A stretch of 64,000 bases of DNA from Planctomycetota bacterium (lineage in GTDB: Bacteria; Planctomycetota; UBA1135): positions 124,001-188,000 of the forward strand of contig QQUA01000022.1 of NCBI GenBank assembly GCA_008501825.1, given 5' to 3'. Made by a program: the position numbers and the translations under genes. Shown piece by piece: positions 31,780 to 41,065 of this stretch (its first letter is position 1; the number at the start of each line of letters is the position of its first letter). The notes under the pieces are model-generated. The model searched no databases. It had not been told where the DNA came from and saw only the letters and a list, made by a program, of their open reading frames with translations.

Positions 31780-33246
31780 TTAAGGCAACAGAGCGTGCAC
31801 TTCTTGGGCCGCCCGTTCGCCGGCTCGAACCGCTCCGTCCAAATAACCGCACCAAACCGTGGAGGACTCGGTGCCGGCCCAATGGATCGGGCCGACCGGT
31901 TGCCGGAGCGCCGGCCCGAAAGCGGTCAACAAGCCCGGTTCCAGCGGCGTAACACAGCCTTCGGTCAACGGGTCCAAGCCCCAGGAGTACTCGTGGTAAT
32001 CGATGGCGTTATACGCTTCCGGACCGAAGAAATCGGCGAAGGAACGCAACACCAATCGGCGGCGTAAGGCTTTGGTCGGCGGCCGATTGCTGCCTTCCAA
32101 AATCGGGAATCCACCGAGAATGCCGGGGCTGCCCGACGGCGGGCTGTTATCCCAAGCCAAAACGATGAACTGATTATCGGAATAAGCGATACCGTTGCGA
32201 CCTTGTTGGCGCCAAAACGGCGTGTTGTACACCGCGAAGTATTTGTCGCCCTGGCCGGTACTCCAAAGTTTCTGCAAGTTGGCCCGGTCGCTGGGTAAGT
32301 TGGGGAAGAAGCGAATCCGGTCGGCGTCCTTCGGCATCATGGCCACGATGACCTTCTTCGCACCAATCAAGCGGCCGCCGCCGAAATGAATCAAAGCGCC
32401 GCGATCGTCCCAAAGAATGCCTTCGACTTCGGCGTTCAATTCCACTTGCTGGCCAAGGCGGTTGGCCAATTCGAGGGAAATCACCTGCGTACCGCCGACC
32501 ACCCGCCAACGCTGGGCTTTCTCGGACATGGTATTGAAGTTGGTGCCACTATGGACGTAGAACAAAAACCACAGCAGCGAAACTCGCCTTGCCGGCCCGC
32601 CGAAGTCCACTTGGACGGTGAAGTCGATCAAGGATTTGGCCGCGTCGGTGGCCATGTTGGCGTTCATCCAATCCTGGACCGTCATGGCGTCCCACTGGCT
32701 GGCTTGGGCGGCGTCCCAGGGATTGTTCAGCGGCACGGTTTGAGCCATTTGGTCGATTCGCTGAATGGCCTGCCAATAGTCGAGCAATTCCACCGCGTTT
32801 AGGGTTTCGCTGGTGTCGTTGACCGGAGCGCCGATGTTGTAGGTCGGAAAGCGATCGATATTCAAAGAGGCCATCAGGTTCAAGACCGCATCCTGGGTCG
32901 GCCCGACCCACTGACCCCCTAATTCGACTACGCCGCCACCGGCGGTTGCGGCATTGAGGGTCCGGCCACCGACTCGGTCGCGGACTTCCAGAACTTTGAC
33001 TCGGTGATTACCCAGTTGGTTAAGAGCAGAAGCCGCGGTCAAACCGGAGAGGCCGCCGCCAATGATGACCGCGTCGTAAACCTGTTCCGGCGGGCGGCGA
33101 AAATCCAGGTGCTGAGGCAGGTCTTTGGCTTCCGTCTGAGGCCTGGCCCAGGCCCGGGTTCCCAACCAAGATGCACTGATCGCCGCGCCGCTCCAGCGCA
33201 AAAAACTGCGGCGATCGAAGGAAGATTGATCGGAGTTGGAGCTCAT
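31780..33246 (-). CDS. Tat-exported flavin-containing amine oxidase
   Basis: Start taken at ATG 33246, so the 488-aa protein begins MSSNSDQSSFDRRSFLRW with a twin-arginine signal; the frame upstream to 33336 would bury it. The FAD-binding motif is VIIGGGLSGLTAASALN, followed by the second FAD motif (VRDRVGGRTLNA) and a C-terminal WAGTESSTVWCGYLDGAVRAGERAA. This is the monoamine oxidase fold. Substrate unknown, probably an exported amine or lysine side chain. A second protein of this family is at 60.2 kb. Confidence 0.92.
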   Translation of the reverse strand: MSSNSDQSSFDRRSFLRWSGAAISASWLGTRAWARPQTEAKDLPQHLDFRRPPEQVYDAVIIGGGLSGLTAASALNQLGNHRVKVLEVRDRVGGRTLNAATAGGGVVELGGQWVGPTQDAVLNLMASLNIDRFPTYNIGAPVNDTSETLNAVELLDYWQAIQRIDQMAQTVPLNNPWDAAQASQWDAMTVQDWMNANMATDAAKSLIDFTVQVDFGGPARRVSLLWFLFYVHSGTNFNTMSEKAQRWRVVGGTQVISLELANRLGQQVELNAEVEGILWDDRGALIHFGGGRLIGAKKVIVAMMPKDADRIRFFPNLPSDRANLQKLWSTGQGDKYFAVYNTPFWRQQGRNGIAYSDNQFIVLAWDNSPPSGSPGILGGFPILEGSNRPPTKALRRRLVLRSFADFFGPEAYNAIDYHEYSWGLDPLTEGCVTPLEPGLLTAFGPALRQPVGPIHWAGTESSTVWCGYLDGAVRAGERAAQEVHALLP

Positions 33247-33375
33247 GCAAGCAAGCTTAGTCCTGAAAAGAGGGCCAAATTCAGCCTCCAACAGAAAAAT
33301 CGACCGGCTGGTACCGAGAGTTACAGCCGGATACAAGCGGATACAAAACTTTCTTTCCGCCTAGGGAATCAGGCC

Positions 33376-35463
33376 TTACCGAACTTGAAATCCAAGGATC
33401 CCGTATTCCCCGGCGCTCAGGAACATGGAAGCCGATTTCATGAAATGGGTGGACCGGCCGAATCCGCGGCCGAAGTCCTCACTTTGCCAAAGGGGCCCGG
33501 GGATGCCGACTTGATGAATTTGAAGACGACCTCCGCTGCCGATCCAGTAGCGGTCCTTTGGAATTTGGCGGACGCCGTCGATCGCCTCCTGAGAGACCGA
33601 ACGCCGGCCGATTTCGGGAAAGGCACCGTTTTCAAAGGCCCGAAGAGATAGGGAACCGTCTCGATGACCTAAGAGGAGTTGCGGCCGGGTATGACGATTT
33701 CGAAACTCCACGGTGGTGTAGCCTCCTGATTCCATGGCTTCCAATTGGCGGGTGATGCCGTCATAGATGTATAAATCGCCTCCTTCAACTATTGCCGCCA
33801 TCTCCAAACTGCCGTCGCCGTCCAAATCGCCGGTGGTCAGATCAGAAATGGAACCCCAGTAATCGCCCATTTGCAAGGAATGCCATTCCTCATTGCCGGT
33901 GGCATAGTCGTACACGTACAGGAAAACGCCGGGAGCTCCAGTGGTGGTTCGGCGAACGCCGCCGAGGATTTCCATGGCGCCGTCTCCGTCGACGTCGACC
34001 GCATCCAGCGAAGTAAAGGAACTGCCGCTGGGATTCCCATTTTGACTCCATTGCAGATGGAATTGGTTTTGAGCATCAAAGTCGTAGATTTCGATCAAGC
34101 CGTCGTAGAGCCGATCGCAACCCACCAGAATTTCGAAATCGCCGTCCTGATCTACGTCTCGAAGCGTCAAGGCCTGGATGCCCTCAAAGGAAAACCCGCC
34201 TCCGACTTGGTCGGACATGCCGCGCAAGCTGAGGTCCTGGCCATCAAAGACCAGGATCCGACCGCTGCCGTAGCCGGCATCCGATTCCCGACTGACAGCG
34301 ACCCACTCCTCGGTGCCGTCGCCGTCCAAATCGCCGGGAAGCGGCCCCAAAAATGGTCCGTCCAAATGCACACTGCTCCAAGTCAATACCTGGCTTGCCC
34401 AATCTCCCACGTGCAGGTGATCGGCTCCGGTGCTGGTCGCCCCAGCCCCCCAAAGGACTTCGTTTTTACCGTCTCCATCCAGATCTGCCACCGCGATGTC
34501 GGTAGTTCCGTGATCTGGATTGGAAATGGACCATTCCAAACTCAAATCGTTTCCGTCAAAACCTTGAATGTCGCCCCACTGACCGTCGCCCAGGAGGACT
34601 TCAACCTGTCCATCCCCATCTACATCGGCCAAAGCTATGGCGCCATTGTCAAAGTTAGGAATAGACCATTTTCCCCATTGCTGGTCCACATCAAATGCAT
34701 ATACCCGATCCCATTCCTCCATCGCCACAATCTCAGCCATGCCGTCACCGTCGAGATCCGCAGCTTCGACTTCCACTCCGAATCCATTGGGGTATTGCCA
34801 TTGCAGGCTTTGGCTCGTCGCATCCACCACCGCTCCAGAAGTGGTGGCGATTTCGAGGCTCGGGTCCAGGTCCATTTGCGCAACCACCACGTCTCGGCCG
34901 CCGGCACCGGCAAATTGCCATCGCAATTGACCGTCTCCCGAGTAGACATAGAGGTTTTGCTGATCGCAAAGCACGACTTCCTCCGAACCGTCCCCTTGAA
35001 GGTCGGCCAAAGCCATGCCCAAGGGAAGAGAAGAGGAAGCGGCACTTTGGAATTCACCGAGTTCCTGCCAATTTTCTTGGGAATACAACAGGACTCTTCC
35101 GGTACCTTCCAGGACCACGACTTCTTTGCGGCCGTCCCCGTCCAAATCTCCTGTGAGTAGCCGGTCGATGCCTCCTTCATAGAGCGGACTGAAATACCGC
35201 TGCCGAAATTCGTTCCGGCTCGAATCCCAAGTCAGTACCTGCCAAAAATCATTTGCGCCAAAGGTGCCCAGGGAACCGCCGCAATAGATTTCCGGGCTCC
35301 CGTTGCGAAACGCCACCTCCAAATTGCTGAGACCGATTCCTTGACCATAAGAACCGAAGGCCCACTGCTGCTGGATTTCCGGAGTTTGAGTTTGGCCGGA
35401 AGCTCCTGCGGTCAAGGAGATCAGCAGGAACGGAACAAGGATGAACCGGAAGTCAAGTTTCAT
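33376..35463 (-). CDS. Secreted FG-GAP/VCBS repeat protein
   Basis: This 695-aa protein has a signal peptide (FILVPFLLISLTAGASGQ) and then many repeats with the calcium-binding loop DxDGDGxxE, for example TGDLDGDGRKEVVVLEG, ADLDGDGMAEIVAME and DVDGDGQVEVLLGDG. Around ten such loops are visible, fitting an integrin-alpha-like seven-blade propeller plus extras. There is no anchor motif that I recognise at the C-terminus. A surface or extracellular binding role is typical for the family. The promoter would be just upstream, near the GNAT gene end. Confidence 0.9.
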   Translation of the reverse strand: MKLDFRFILVPFLLISLTAGASGQTQTPEIQQQWAFGSYGQGIGLSNLEVAFRNGSPEIYCGGSLGTFGANDFWQVLTWDSSRNEFRQRYFSPLYEGGIDRLLTGDLDGDGRKEVVVLEGTGRVLLYSQENWQELGEFQSAASSSLPLGMALADLQGDGSEEVVLCDQQNLYVYSGDGQLRWQFAGAGGRDVVVAQMDLDPSLEIATTSGAVVDATSQSLQWQYPNGFGVEVEAADLDGDGMAEIVAMEEWDRVYAFDVDQQWGKWSIPNFDNGAIALADVDGDGQVEVLLGDGQWGDIQGFDGNDLSLEWSISNPDHGTTDIAVADLDGDGKNEVLWGAGATSTGADHLHVGDWASQVLTWSSVHLDGPFLGPLPGDLDGDGTEEWVAVSRESDAGYGSGRILVFDGQDLSLRGMSDQVGGGFSFEGIQALTLRDVDQDGDFEILVGCDRLYDGLIEIYDFDAQNQFHLQWSQNGNPSGSSFTSLDAVDVDGDGAMEILGGVRRTTTGAPGVFLYVYDYATGNEEWHSLQMGDYWGSISDLTTGDLDGDGSLEMAAIVEGGDLYIYDGITRQLEAMESGGYTTVEFRNRHTRPQLLLGHRDGSLSLRAFENGAFPEIGRRSVSQEAIDGVRQIPKDRYWIGSGGRLQIHQVGIPGPLWQSEDFGRGFGRSTHFMKSASMFLSAGEYGILGFQVR

Positions 35464-35483
35464 GAGGATTGGGGCAAGGGGCC

Positions 35484-35999
35484 TTAGGCCGTGGCTGGGT
35501 TCAAGGATTTAGCCAATCGCACCATGGAATCGGCGGTTTCAACGATTCGGAATCCCCGGTCCTGAAGGATTCGCAGCAAGGGTGTATTGTCGTCGGCGGT
35601 ATCGGTTACGGCTTGCTCCATCCCTTGTTGGCGGAACCAAGCTTCCGCCCGATCGTAAAATCGACCCGCCAATCCTTGACGGCGGAATTTCGGTTCCACG
35701 TAAATCGTAGAAATCAAACCAAAAAACTCCCCTTTCGGGGATTTTTCCAAACGGAGAATGAGGTGCCCGGCGGGAAACCCAGCCGCATCCTCGGCCAGGA
35801 TGACTTGCCCGGTACATCGTTCTTCCTCCAGATGAAAATGAACCCGCTGGCGAAGCCAATCCATGCTGTACATCTCCACCCCTTCCTGCTCGCCCACGAC
35901 TTCCATCAAGGTCCGGCGCATCCGCTGCGCCACCCATTCGATTTCCTCCTTGCAATTTTTCTGCAAGCAGCGAAGGTGGAAGGCTTCAGCCCGGCTCAT
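35484..35999 (-). CDS. GNAT-family N-acetyltransferase
   Basis: This 171-aa protein has the GNAT fold. Motif A, for acetyl-CoA pyrophosphate binding, is YVEPKFRRQGLAGRFYDRAEAWFRQQG, split here between strand and helix, and is followed by the C-terminal ILQDRGFRIVE. The N-terminal half is helical with QVILAEDAAGFPAGHLILRLE as the central strands. Substrate not inferable. It lies 20 nt upstream of the FG-GAP gene on the same strand, though these are unlikely partners. Confidence 0.85.
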   Translation of the reverse strand: MSRAEAFHLRCLQKNCKEEIEWVAQRMRRTLMEVVGEQEGVEMYSMDWLRQRVHFHLEEERCTGQVILAEDAAGFPAGHLILRLEKSPKGEFFGLISTIYVEPKFRRQGLAGRFYDRAEAWFRQQGMEQAVTDTADDNTPLLRILQDRGFRIVETADSMVRLAKSLNPATA

Positions 36000-36024
36000 G
36001 CCCCCATCTTAATTTCCACTCCCT

Positions 36025-36159
36025 ATGAGGCCTTTCTCAAAACCCAAATTTCATCAGCTCATCCAAGCCTTGACTTGGATGTGGCTACTGCTTTGCCCGC
36101 TCAGCTTCGCCGGCCGATTGGCCTTTGGTGGTTCTTTTTCATCCCCAGCCGCCCCCTGA
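36025..36159 (+). CDS. Possible small exported peptide (44 aa), doubtful
   Basis: In the 227-nt gap after the GNAT gene, an ATG at 36025 opens a 44-codon frame. The N-terminus is basic (MRPFSKPKF), followed by a hydrophobic core (ALTWMWLLLCPLSFAG), like a signal peptide or single membrane helix. No ribosome binding site is visible. It may be chance; nothing else was recognised in this gap. Confidence 0.2.
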   Translation: MRPFSKPKFHQLIQALTWMWLLLCPLSFAGRLAFGGSFSSPAAP

Positions 36160-36226
36160 AATAAATTCTCCGAAGAAGCTGGCGAGCGGAACGTAATGCT
36201 CCTCCTTACCAAGGTTGGGCTCAAGC

Positions 36227-36613
36227 ATGCAATCCAGACCGAAATCCCTTGTAGCTCGAAGTTTTCTCGCAGGAGTTCTAGCTCTTCTCGCCTTTCGGCT
36301 AAGCCAAGGAGATCGAGGATGGTTCGACTTCCTCATCCTCAGCATTCTCGGCGCCACCCTGCTTTGCAACTTGATTCAACTTGGCCGGAATCTCTACACT
36401 CATGGGCGGGGAAAAGCGGTTTGGCAGCTCCAGCGCACCCTGCTTTATTGGCTGGTCGGCTTGGTCAACACCATTTTTCTTCCTGAAGAACACGGGACCA
36501 TTTGGCGGCTTGGTCTCGGTTGGGCCTTTTTGGCCCTTGCAACCCTGGATTCGGTGGCCCTATATCAGAAGGAACGCCGGCTCCTGGCGGCTCACTGTTC
36601 CACCCTCGATTAG
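36227..36613 (+). CDS. Small integral membrane protein, function unknown
   Basis: From ATG 36227 the protein has 128 aa and about four hydrophobic helices (SLVARSFLAGVLALLAF, FDFLILSILGATLLCNLI, LLYWLVGLVNTIFL, LGLGWAFLALATLDSVALY). I do not recognise a family. It ends 17 nt before the SRPBCC gene and is probably co-transcribed with it. The frame is also open from a TTG at 36215, which would add four residues. Confidence 0.7.
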   Translation: MQSRPKSLVARSFLAGVLALLAFRLSQGDRGWFDFLILSILGATLLCNLIQLGRNLYTHGRGKAVWQLQRTLLYWLVGLVNTIFLPEEHGTIWRLGLGWAFLALATLDSVALYQKERRLLAAHCSTLD

Positions 36614-36630
36614 TCACCACTCAGTCCGAC

Positions 36631-37110
36631 ATGGGCGGAGTCACGATTCGCCTCCAACGCCAAAAGGACCTCCCGCTACCGGCGGAGCAGGTTTGGAATT
36701 GGATGTGCGATCCTGAAAGCTTGGCTTTATTTCACATCAATCCATTCCACCTTCGCGCCCAAAAGGAGCACGGCCGTCTCCAACCGGGTAGCCAGGTTCA
36801 AATCCTTCACACTTTGGGCTTCCATCGCGAGATGCGGATCGCCACGATCACCAAACTGCACTCTTATGAAATTGCCTGGACCGAGATCAAGGAGGGAGGC
36901 AAAGATTGGTTTCCACACCATCAAAAGTTTTGCCTTAGGGCTCTGAATGACCGCCGCTGTCGTTTGGAAAATCACCTCGGCGGCACCTTCCATTTGCCGG
37001 GAGCTCGCTGGTGGCTTTGGTCTTGGTATCGCTACCTGCTTCCGCTAATTTTGGATTGGGAACTTCGACAAATTGGCAAGCATTTCGCTCGGAACGGAGA
37101 GGTTCCCTAG
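36631..37110 (+). CDS. SRPBCC (START-like) family protein
   Basis: This 159-aa protein from ATG 36631 has the ligand-cavity pattern of SRPBCC proteins: an opening strand VTIRLQRQKDLPLPAEQVWNWMCDPESL, middle strands (GSQVQILHTLGF, SYEIAWTEI) and a long C-terminal helix (LPLILDWELRQIGKHFARNG). These proteins bind hydrophobic ligands or act as aromatase/cyclase-like folds; the ligand is unknown. The upstream open frame to 36502 overlaps the membrane protein gene and is not used. Confidence 0.78.
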   Translation: MGGVTIRLQRQKDLPLPAEQVWNWMCDPESLALFHINPFHLRAQKEHGRLQPGSQVQILHTLGFHREMRIATITKLHSYEIAWTEIKEGGKDWFPHHQKFCLRALNDRRCRLENHLGGTFHLPGARWWLWSWYRYLLPLILDWELRQIGKHFARNGEVP

Positions 37111-37156
37111 GGATCCCGGGAAAATTTCCGTGGTGCACCCTAGGGAACCCTACATC

Positions 37157-37774
37157 TCAAAATGGTACTCCTCCATTCAAGGCAAAAGCCCAGAAGCCCT
37201 CTTCCCCATTTGTAACGATATGTCTCCAAAATGAATGGCTGATGGAGCCAGCCAAAATCGGTCTCGAATCGGTTCCGGAAAGGCAAGTATATTCCACCAT
37301 GCCGGAGGCGACTGGATAGTCCAAGGGGAAGTTAGGAAAACTAACCACATCAGACCAGATGGCCCCCGTATGGAGAGGATCGAGTTCATACATCACCGAA
37401 GGCCCGCTGGTTAGTGGTTCTTGGTAATTTGAAATTCCGCCAATGCCCAAAATTCCACCACTATTTGGAGAGCCGTCATCGCGAATGATCGCTCCCGATT
37501 CGTCCCGAAGATATATGCGAACCTCAATTCGTTCGGTGTCGCTTATGTTTGTCAGCAAAAGTTGTCCAATGTTATACCTTGAACTGCCATTGTCGAACAT
37601 GCGGAGACCCGGAATCACCGCCTGCCCTATTTGCGGGCAATGAGCCGCCGAAGTGGAAGGAAGTCCAGGCGTGGGGATCACTTGCGGGGTCTGGGCGGAA
37701 GGTTTCGCCACCCACCAAAGGGCTACTGAGGCCGCGGCAACCGCCACCCAAAGGGCGCGAAGATTGACCGTCAT
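37157..37774 (-). CDS. Exported protein of unknown function
   Basis: The start chosen is ATG 37774, because AGGAG lies eight bases upstream; this gives 205 aa with a signal peptide (LWVAVAAASVALWWVAKPSAQ). The mature part is beta-rich (YNIGQLLLTNISDTERIEVRIYLRDE cut into strands; GILGIGGISNYQ) and contains two Cys. No domain was recognised. The gene is somewhat more AT-rich at its 3' half than its neighbours. It lies alone between convergent and divergent partners. Confidence 0.75.
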   Translation of the reverse strand: MTVNLRALWVAVAAASVALWWVAKPSAQTPQVIPTPGLPSTSAAHCPQIGQAVIPGLRMFDNGSSRYNIGQLLLTNISDTERIEVRIYLRDESGAIIRDDGSPNSGGILGIGGISNYQEPLTSGPSVMYELDPLHTGAIWSDVVSFPNFPLDYPVASGMVEYTCLSGTDSRPILAGSISHSFWRHIVTNGEEGFWAFALNGGVPF

Positions 37775-37956
37775 GGTTCTTACTCCTGAGTTCAAAGTTT
37801 TTTGGTTACAAGAGAAGTGAAATGAAAGCCAGTGAAACCTTTGTTTTCTGGCATTCGAATCACCCCCTCTGTACCTTGCGCAAAATGGAATCCTGGCAAT
37901 GAAAAAATCCCGGCCTTTCCTCTATTTCCGCCCTAGCCCTTAAACTGAAACTGTCC

Positions 37957-40293
37957 ATGCCGGTTGCCGCCCTCCTTCTCGCCATCTCCCTGGGGTCCGG
38001 AGAGACCAATCCTCAAGAGAAGGGCTCGATCTTAAGCCCAGGACCAGTCGCGATCCTGATTCCCATGCCTTCGCAACCGGATTGGCGGGAAGATCTATTT
38101 CTATGCGCGATCCCGGCGGCAGCCACCTTGAGTCAAGGCAAACCCATCGTCGTTGCCGTGGATCTGGACGATCCCTGGCGCCCGGAATTGCTCGACTTTT
38201 TACGTCGATTGCAACCGGGCCGAGTGCTTTGGTTCGGCCCAAAAGCTTCTCCACCTCCAGAACCCGTTGCAGGAAGTTGGCAATGGCTTGAGGCAGATTC
38301 GCTCGAATCCGCGGCCGTCTTGCTGTCGGAACTGGCATGGGCGAGCAGCGCTGGAATGGTGCTCTTCGACACCGAGGATCGAGGAGCCGCCCTTTGCGCA
38401 TCCGCTTTGGCTGGGCGGTTGAAGTTCCCTTTATTTCCATGCGGCGAACGACAGATTTCACCTCAAGTCGTGAATCGAATGCAAGCCCTCGGGTGCCGGG
38501 AAGCCATTTTCATCGGAAAACGAAAGCCTCCAAAAGCAGAAGGCCTACGAGTTACAACCCTGACCGATGCCGTCGCGGTCCTTCGCTGGCAAGTGAAGAA
38601 GGAAATGAATGTGCATCATTTCTACCTGGTCAATCCCGAGGAGAAAGTCGCCGGCCGCAATCGCCACCTCTCCCTGGTTGCCCCCTTGTTGGCCACTTGC
38701 GGCAACGGCGCGGTCATTCCCCTCGCCCTTCAAACCGTTTGGAAGAAACGCTATCCCGCCGGAGAAATCCTTCCAAAAGCCCCTCAGGGGGCGGCCTCCA
38801 GTTCTGCCGGTTGGAGGCAGGGAAGTCTCACGGTAGCCGGCTCCACGGTGACTTTTCTCAGCGGTCGAGATCCGCATTCCGGCCGCTGGTGGATGCAATT
38901 GGATCGCAATCTGGACGGTCGCTACCACGGGGCTCAAGAACGACCGATCCATACCGGAGAAGACTTCGAGTTCGGTGGAAATCTCTGGACTGCCAATTTG
39001 GACGCCGACGAAAAAGCTCGAGGGCAAGCGCTTTGGTGTACCTCGCCTCCCGTAAGTCAAATTCGTAACGAGCTCGAACCGTTTCATCGCAGCACTTCTT
39101 CAGCTCTGGAAAGCCTGTGCTTGATCGGTTGGCCGGAAGCCATTCCCATGGCGGTGATCGCTCCGGGACAAGGCATCGATGCCGATTTAGTCTCGGATCT
39201 GCCTTATGCTCAAACCGATGAAGATCCTTTTTTCGAATATGGCGTCTGCCGTTTTTTGGCGGCAGATTTGGCCTCGGCGACTTTGCAAGCCTGCCGGGGT
39301 TGGGCCAAAAAGGACTTTTCCGATCAAGAATGGCAACACCGTTTCGCCACCGCGGAATGGGAAGGCGTAAGCCAATTGAACTTGAAAGGTGCCGGTTTGC
39401 AATACCAAGGGCACTGGAAACCTGCCGAGGAGAAAGCCATGCCTTCTTCGTGGCAGGAAGCTGGATTTTTGATTCACGCCTCCCATGCAAGTTGGTTGGA
39501 AATGGGCAAAACCTACCGCTGGGATTCATCCAATCTGCTGCCTCCGGCCTTGGTCGATTCCGCCGGCTGCAGTACGGCTTCCTTGGACCAAGACCCTCAA
39601 CGTCGCTCCGTTGCAGCACAGCTTCTGCGCAATGGAGCCGTGGCCTTCGCCGGCAACACGCGCCGGGGCATCGCTCAGCAGAATCTCTTTCGTACCGAAC
39701 TTTGGCACGCGCTTTTGAGGGGCGAGAACTTAGGCCAAGCGCAGCGAAGAGCGGCAAATCGCCTTCTGGTGGCCGTGATGGAACGAAATCAACAACAAGC
39801 CGGTCCTTATTTTTACCAACTGTACAATCACGCTGTATACGGCGATCCAGCCTTGCAGTTTTCCATGCCGGCAAAAATTCATGATATCCCAGCCAGAGTG
39901 GTCCGAAAGGGATCCAAAGTCACCGTACACGGACCGAGCCGTTGGCAGCGGTATTCTTGGCAGCCTTTGGGTGAATGGGGCTGCTCTTTCGACACTCTTT
40001 ACACCTGGCGTGGAGCCGGCGTCGGAGTAGAGTCCACTTGGTATAACCCGGAAAAACGGAATCAAGAAACTCAAGTGTTCACGGTGGAATTGCACACCAA
40101 ACACGGCTACGACCAAATTCAGCCCGTCGGCGAGGTGCCCGCTCCTCTTGGCTGGACCGGCTTCTTATTCGTGGATCAACACGTCGACGGCAGTCGCAGC
40201 TTGTATTGGCGAGTTCGGTTCCTTGATGGGGAAATGACCAGCGGAAAAATTAAGGCTCAGGTAGATCGGCTGCGGTTTCGATTGGAGAAATAG
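37957..40293 (+). CDS. Exported caspase-like (C25 gingipain-type) cysteine peptidase homologue
   Basis: This 778-aa protein starts with a short hydrophobic segment (VAALLLAISLGSG). A Rossmann-like N-terminal region is followed around residues 505-640 by the C25/caspase-like core. The catalytic His is likely in GFLIHASHASWLE and the Cys in VDSAGCSTASLD. The family features GAVAFAGNTRRG, LGQAQRRAANRLL and YGDPALQF then appear, and a beta-sandwich C-terminal domain ends the chain. This order matches gingipain-like peptidases and cell-surface processing enzymes. Activity is inferred from the motifs; no pro-domain was identified. Confidence 0.75.
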   Translation: MPVAALLLAISLGSGETNPQEKGSILSPGPVAILIPMPSQPDWREDLFLCAIPAAATLSQGKPIVVAVDLDDPWRPELLDFLRRLQPGRVLWFGPKASPPPEPVAGSWQWLEADSLESAAVLLSELAWASSAGMVLFDTEDRGAALCASALAGRLKFPLFPCGERQISPQVVNRMQALGCREAIFIGKRKPPKAEGLRVTTLTDAVAVLRWQVKKEMNVHHFYLVNPEEKVAGRNRHLSLVAPLLATCGNGAVIPLALQTVWKKRYPAGEILPKAPQGAASSSAGWRQGSLTVAGSTVTFLSGRDPHSGRWWMQLDRNLDGRYHGAQERPIHTGEDFEFGGNLWTANLDADEKARGQALWCTSPPVSQIRNELEPFHRSTSSALESLCLIGWPEAIPMAVIAPGQGIDADLVSDLPYAQTDEDPFFEYGVCRFLAADLASATLQACRGWAKKDFSDQEWQHRFATAEWEGVSQLNLKGAGLQYQGHWKPAEEKAMPSSWQEAGFLIHASHASWLEMGKTYRWDSSNLLPPALVDSAGCSTASLDQDPQRRSVAAQLLRNGAVAFAGNTRRGIAQQNLFRTELWHALLRGENLGQAQRRAANRLLVAVMERNQQQAGPYFYQLYNHAVYGDPALQFSMPAKIHDIPARVVRKGSKVTVHGPSRWQRYSWQPLGEWGCSFDTLYTWRGAGVGVESTWYNPEKRNQETQVFTVELHTKHGYDQIQPVGEVPAPLGWTGFLFVDQHVDGSRSLYWRVRFLDGEMTSGKIKAQVDRLRFRLEK

Positions 40294-40420
40294 TCTCCCT
40301 CCCCAGCAACTCGATTCCAGATCAAACTGGAATCCATCGGGAGACCCAGTCGATATTCAGCCACGATTCAGCTTGCCCGGTATACACCTAGATTCCACCG
40401 AAACCCTTCCGTACCCGACA

Positions 40421-41065
40421 ATGACGACCTCCCATGATTTGCATTCCGCCACCAAGCCCACGGGTATCTTCCTTTTTCGCGGTTGGTTGGGCATTTGGAC
40501 GCTGGCCCCTTTAACTCTATTGGTTCTGTTCAGTCCGCTGCACTTTGTCCATGGATCTTGGCCGGCGTACCTAACCCATTGTGCCGGCTTCGGGCTGATC
40601 CTCGCCGGAGTTGGATGGCGTAGTTGGGCCATGCTTTTCGTCGGCGGCCGTAAAACGCGAAAACTGATCTGCAACGGCCCCTATGCTCTGAGCCGACACC
40701 CCTTGTATTTCGGAACTTTTCTGGTCGGCCTGGGAAGCGGCATCTTCCTGCAATCTCTGACATGGATTGCCGGCTTCTTGTGCTTGTTTCCCATCATCTA
40801 CCTGCCGGTGATTGCTGAAGAGGAGCGAGCCCTATCGGCTACCCATGGAATGGGATGGATAAGATTTAAAGAATCCGTACCCAATCCACTGTTCCCTCGC
40901 TGGGCTCGCCCAAGCCAAAGCGGTCCTCGCCTGGAAATTCACCTAAGGGCTCAATGGAACCAAGCCAAACGGAGCATTTGTACCTTGGCCGTCATTCCCA
41001 TCCTTCATGGAATCCAAATCCTCCGTTCCGATAGCTTCTTGCCTTCCCTGTGGTACCTCCCTTAA
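40421..41065 (+). CDS. Isoprenylcysteine carboxyl methyltransferase-like membrane protein
   Basis: This 214-aa protein from ATG 40421 has four to five membrane helices. The ICMT/PEMT-type motif is present: LICNGPYALSRHPLYFG followed by a paired C-terminal EEERALSATHGMGWIRFKESVP. This family binds SAM at the membrane and methylates lipid-like or isoprenoid-type substrates. The final 50 residues include one extra hydrophobic stretch (ICTLAVIPILHGIQIL). Its stop overlaps the convergent lipoprotein gene by four bases. Confidence 0.85.
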   Translation: MTTSHDLHSATKPTGIFLFRGWLGIWTLAPLTLLVLFSPLHFVHGSWPAYLTHCAGFGLILAGVGWRSWAMLFVGGRKTRKLICNGPYALSRHPLYFGTFLVGLGSGIFLQSLTWIAGFLCLFPIIYLPVIAEEERALSATHGMGWIRFKESVPNPLFPRWARPSQSGPRLEIHLRAQWNQAKRSICTLAVIPILHGIQILRSDSFLPSLWYLP

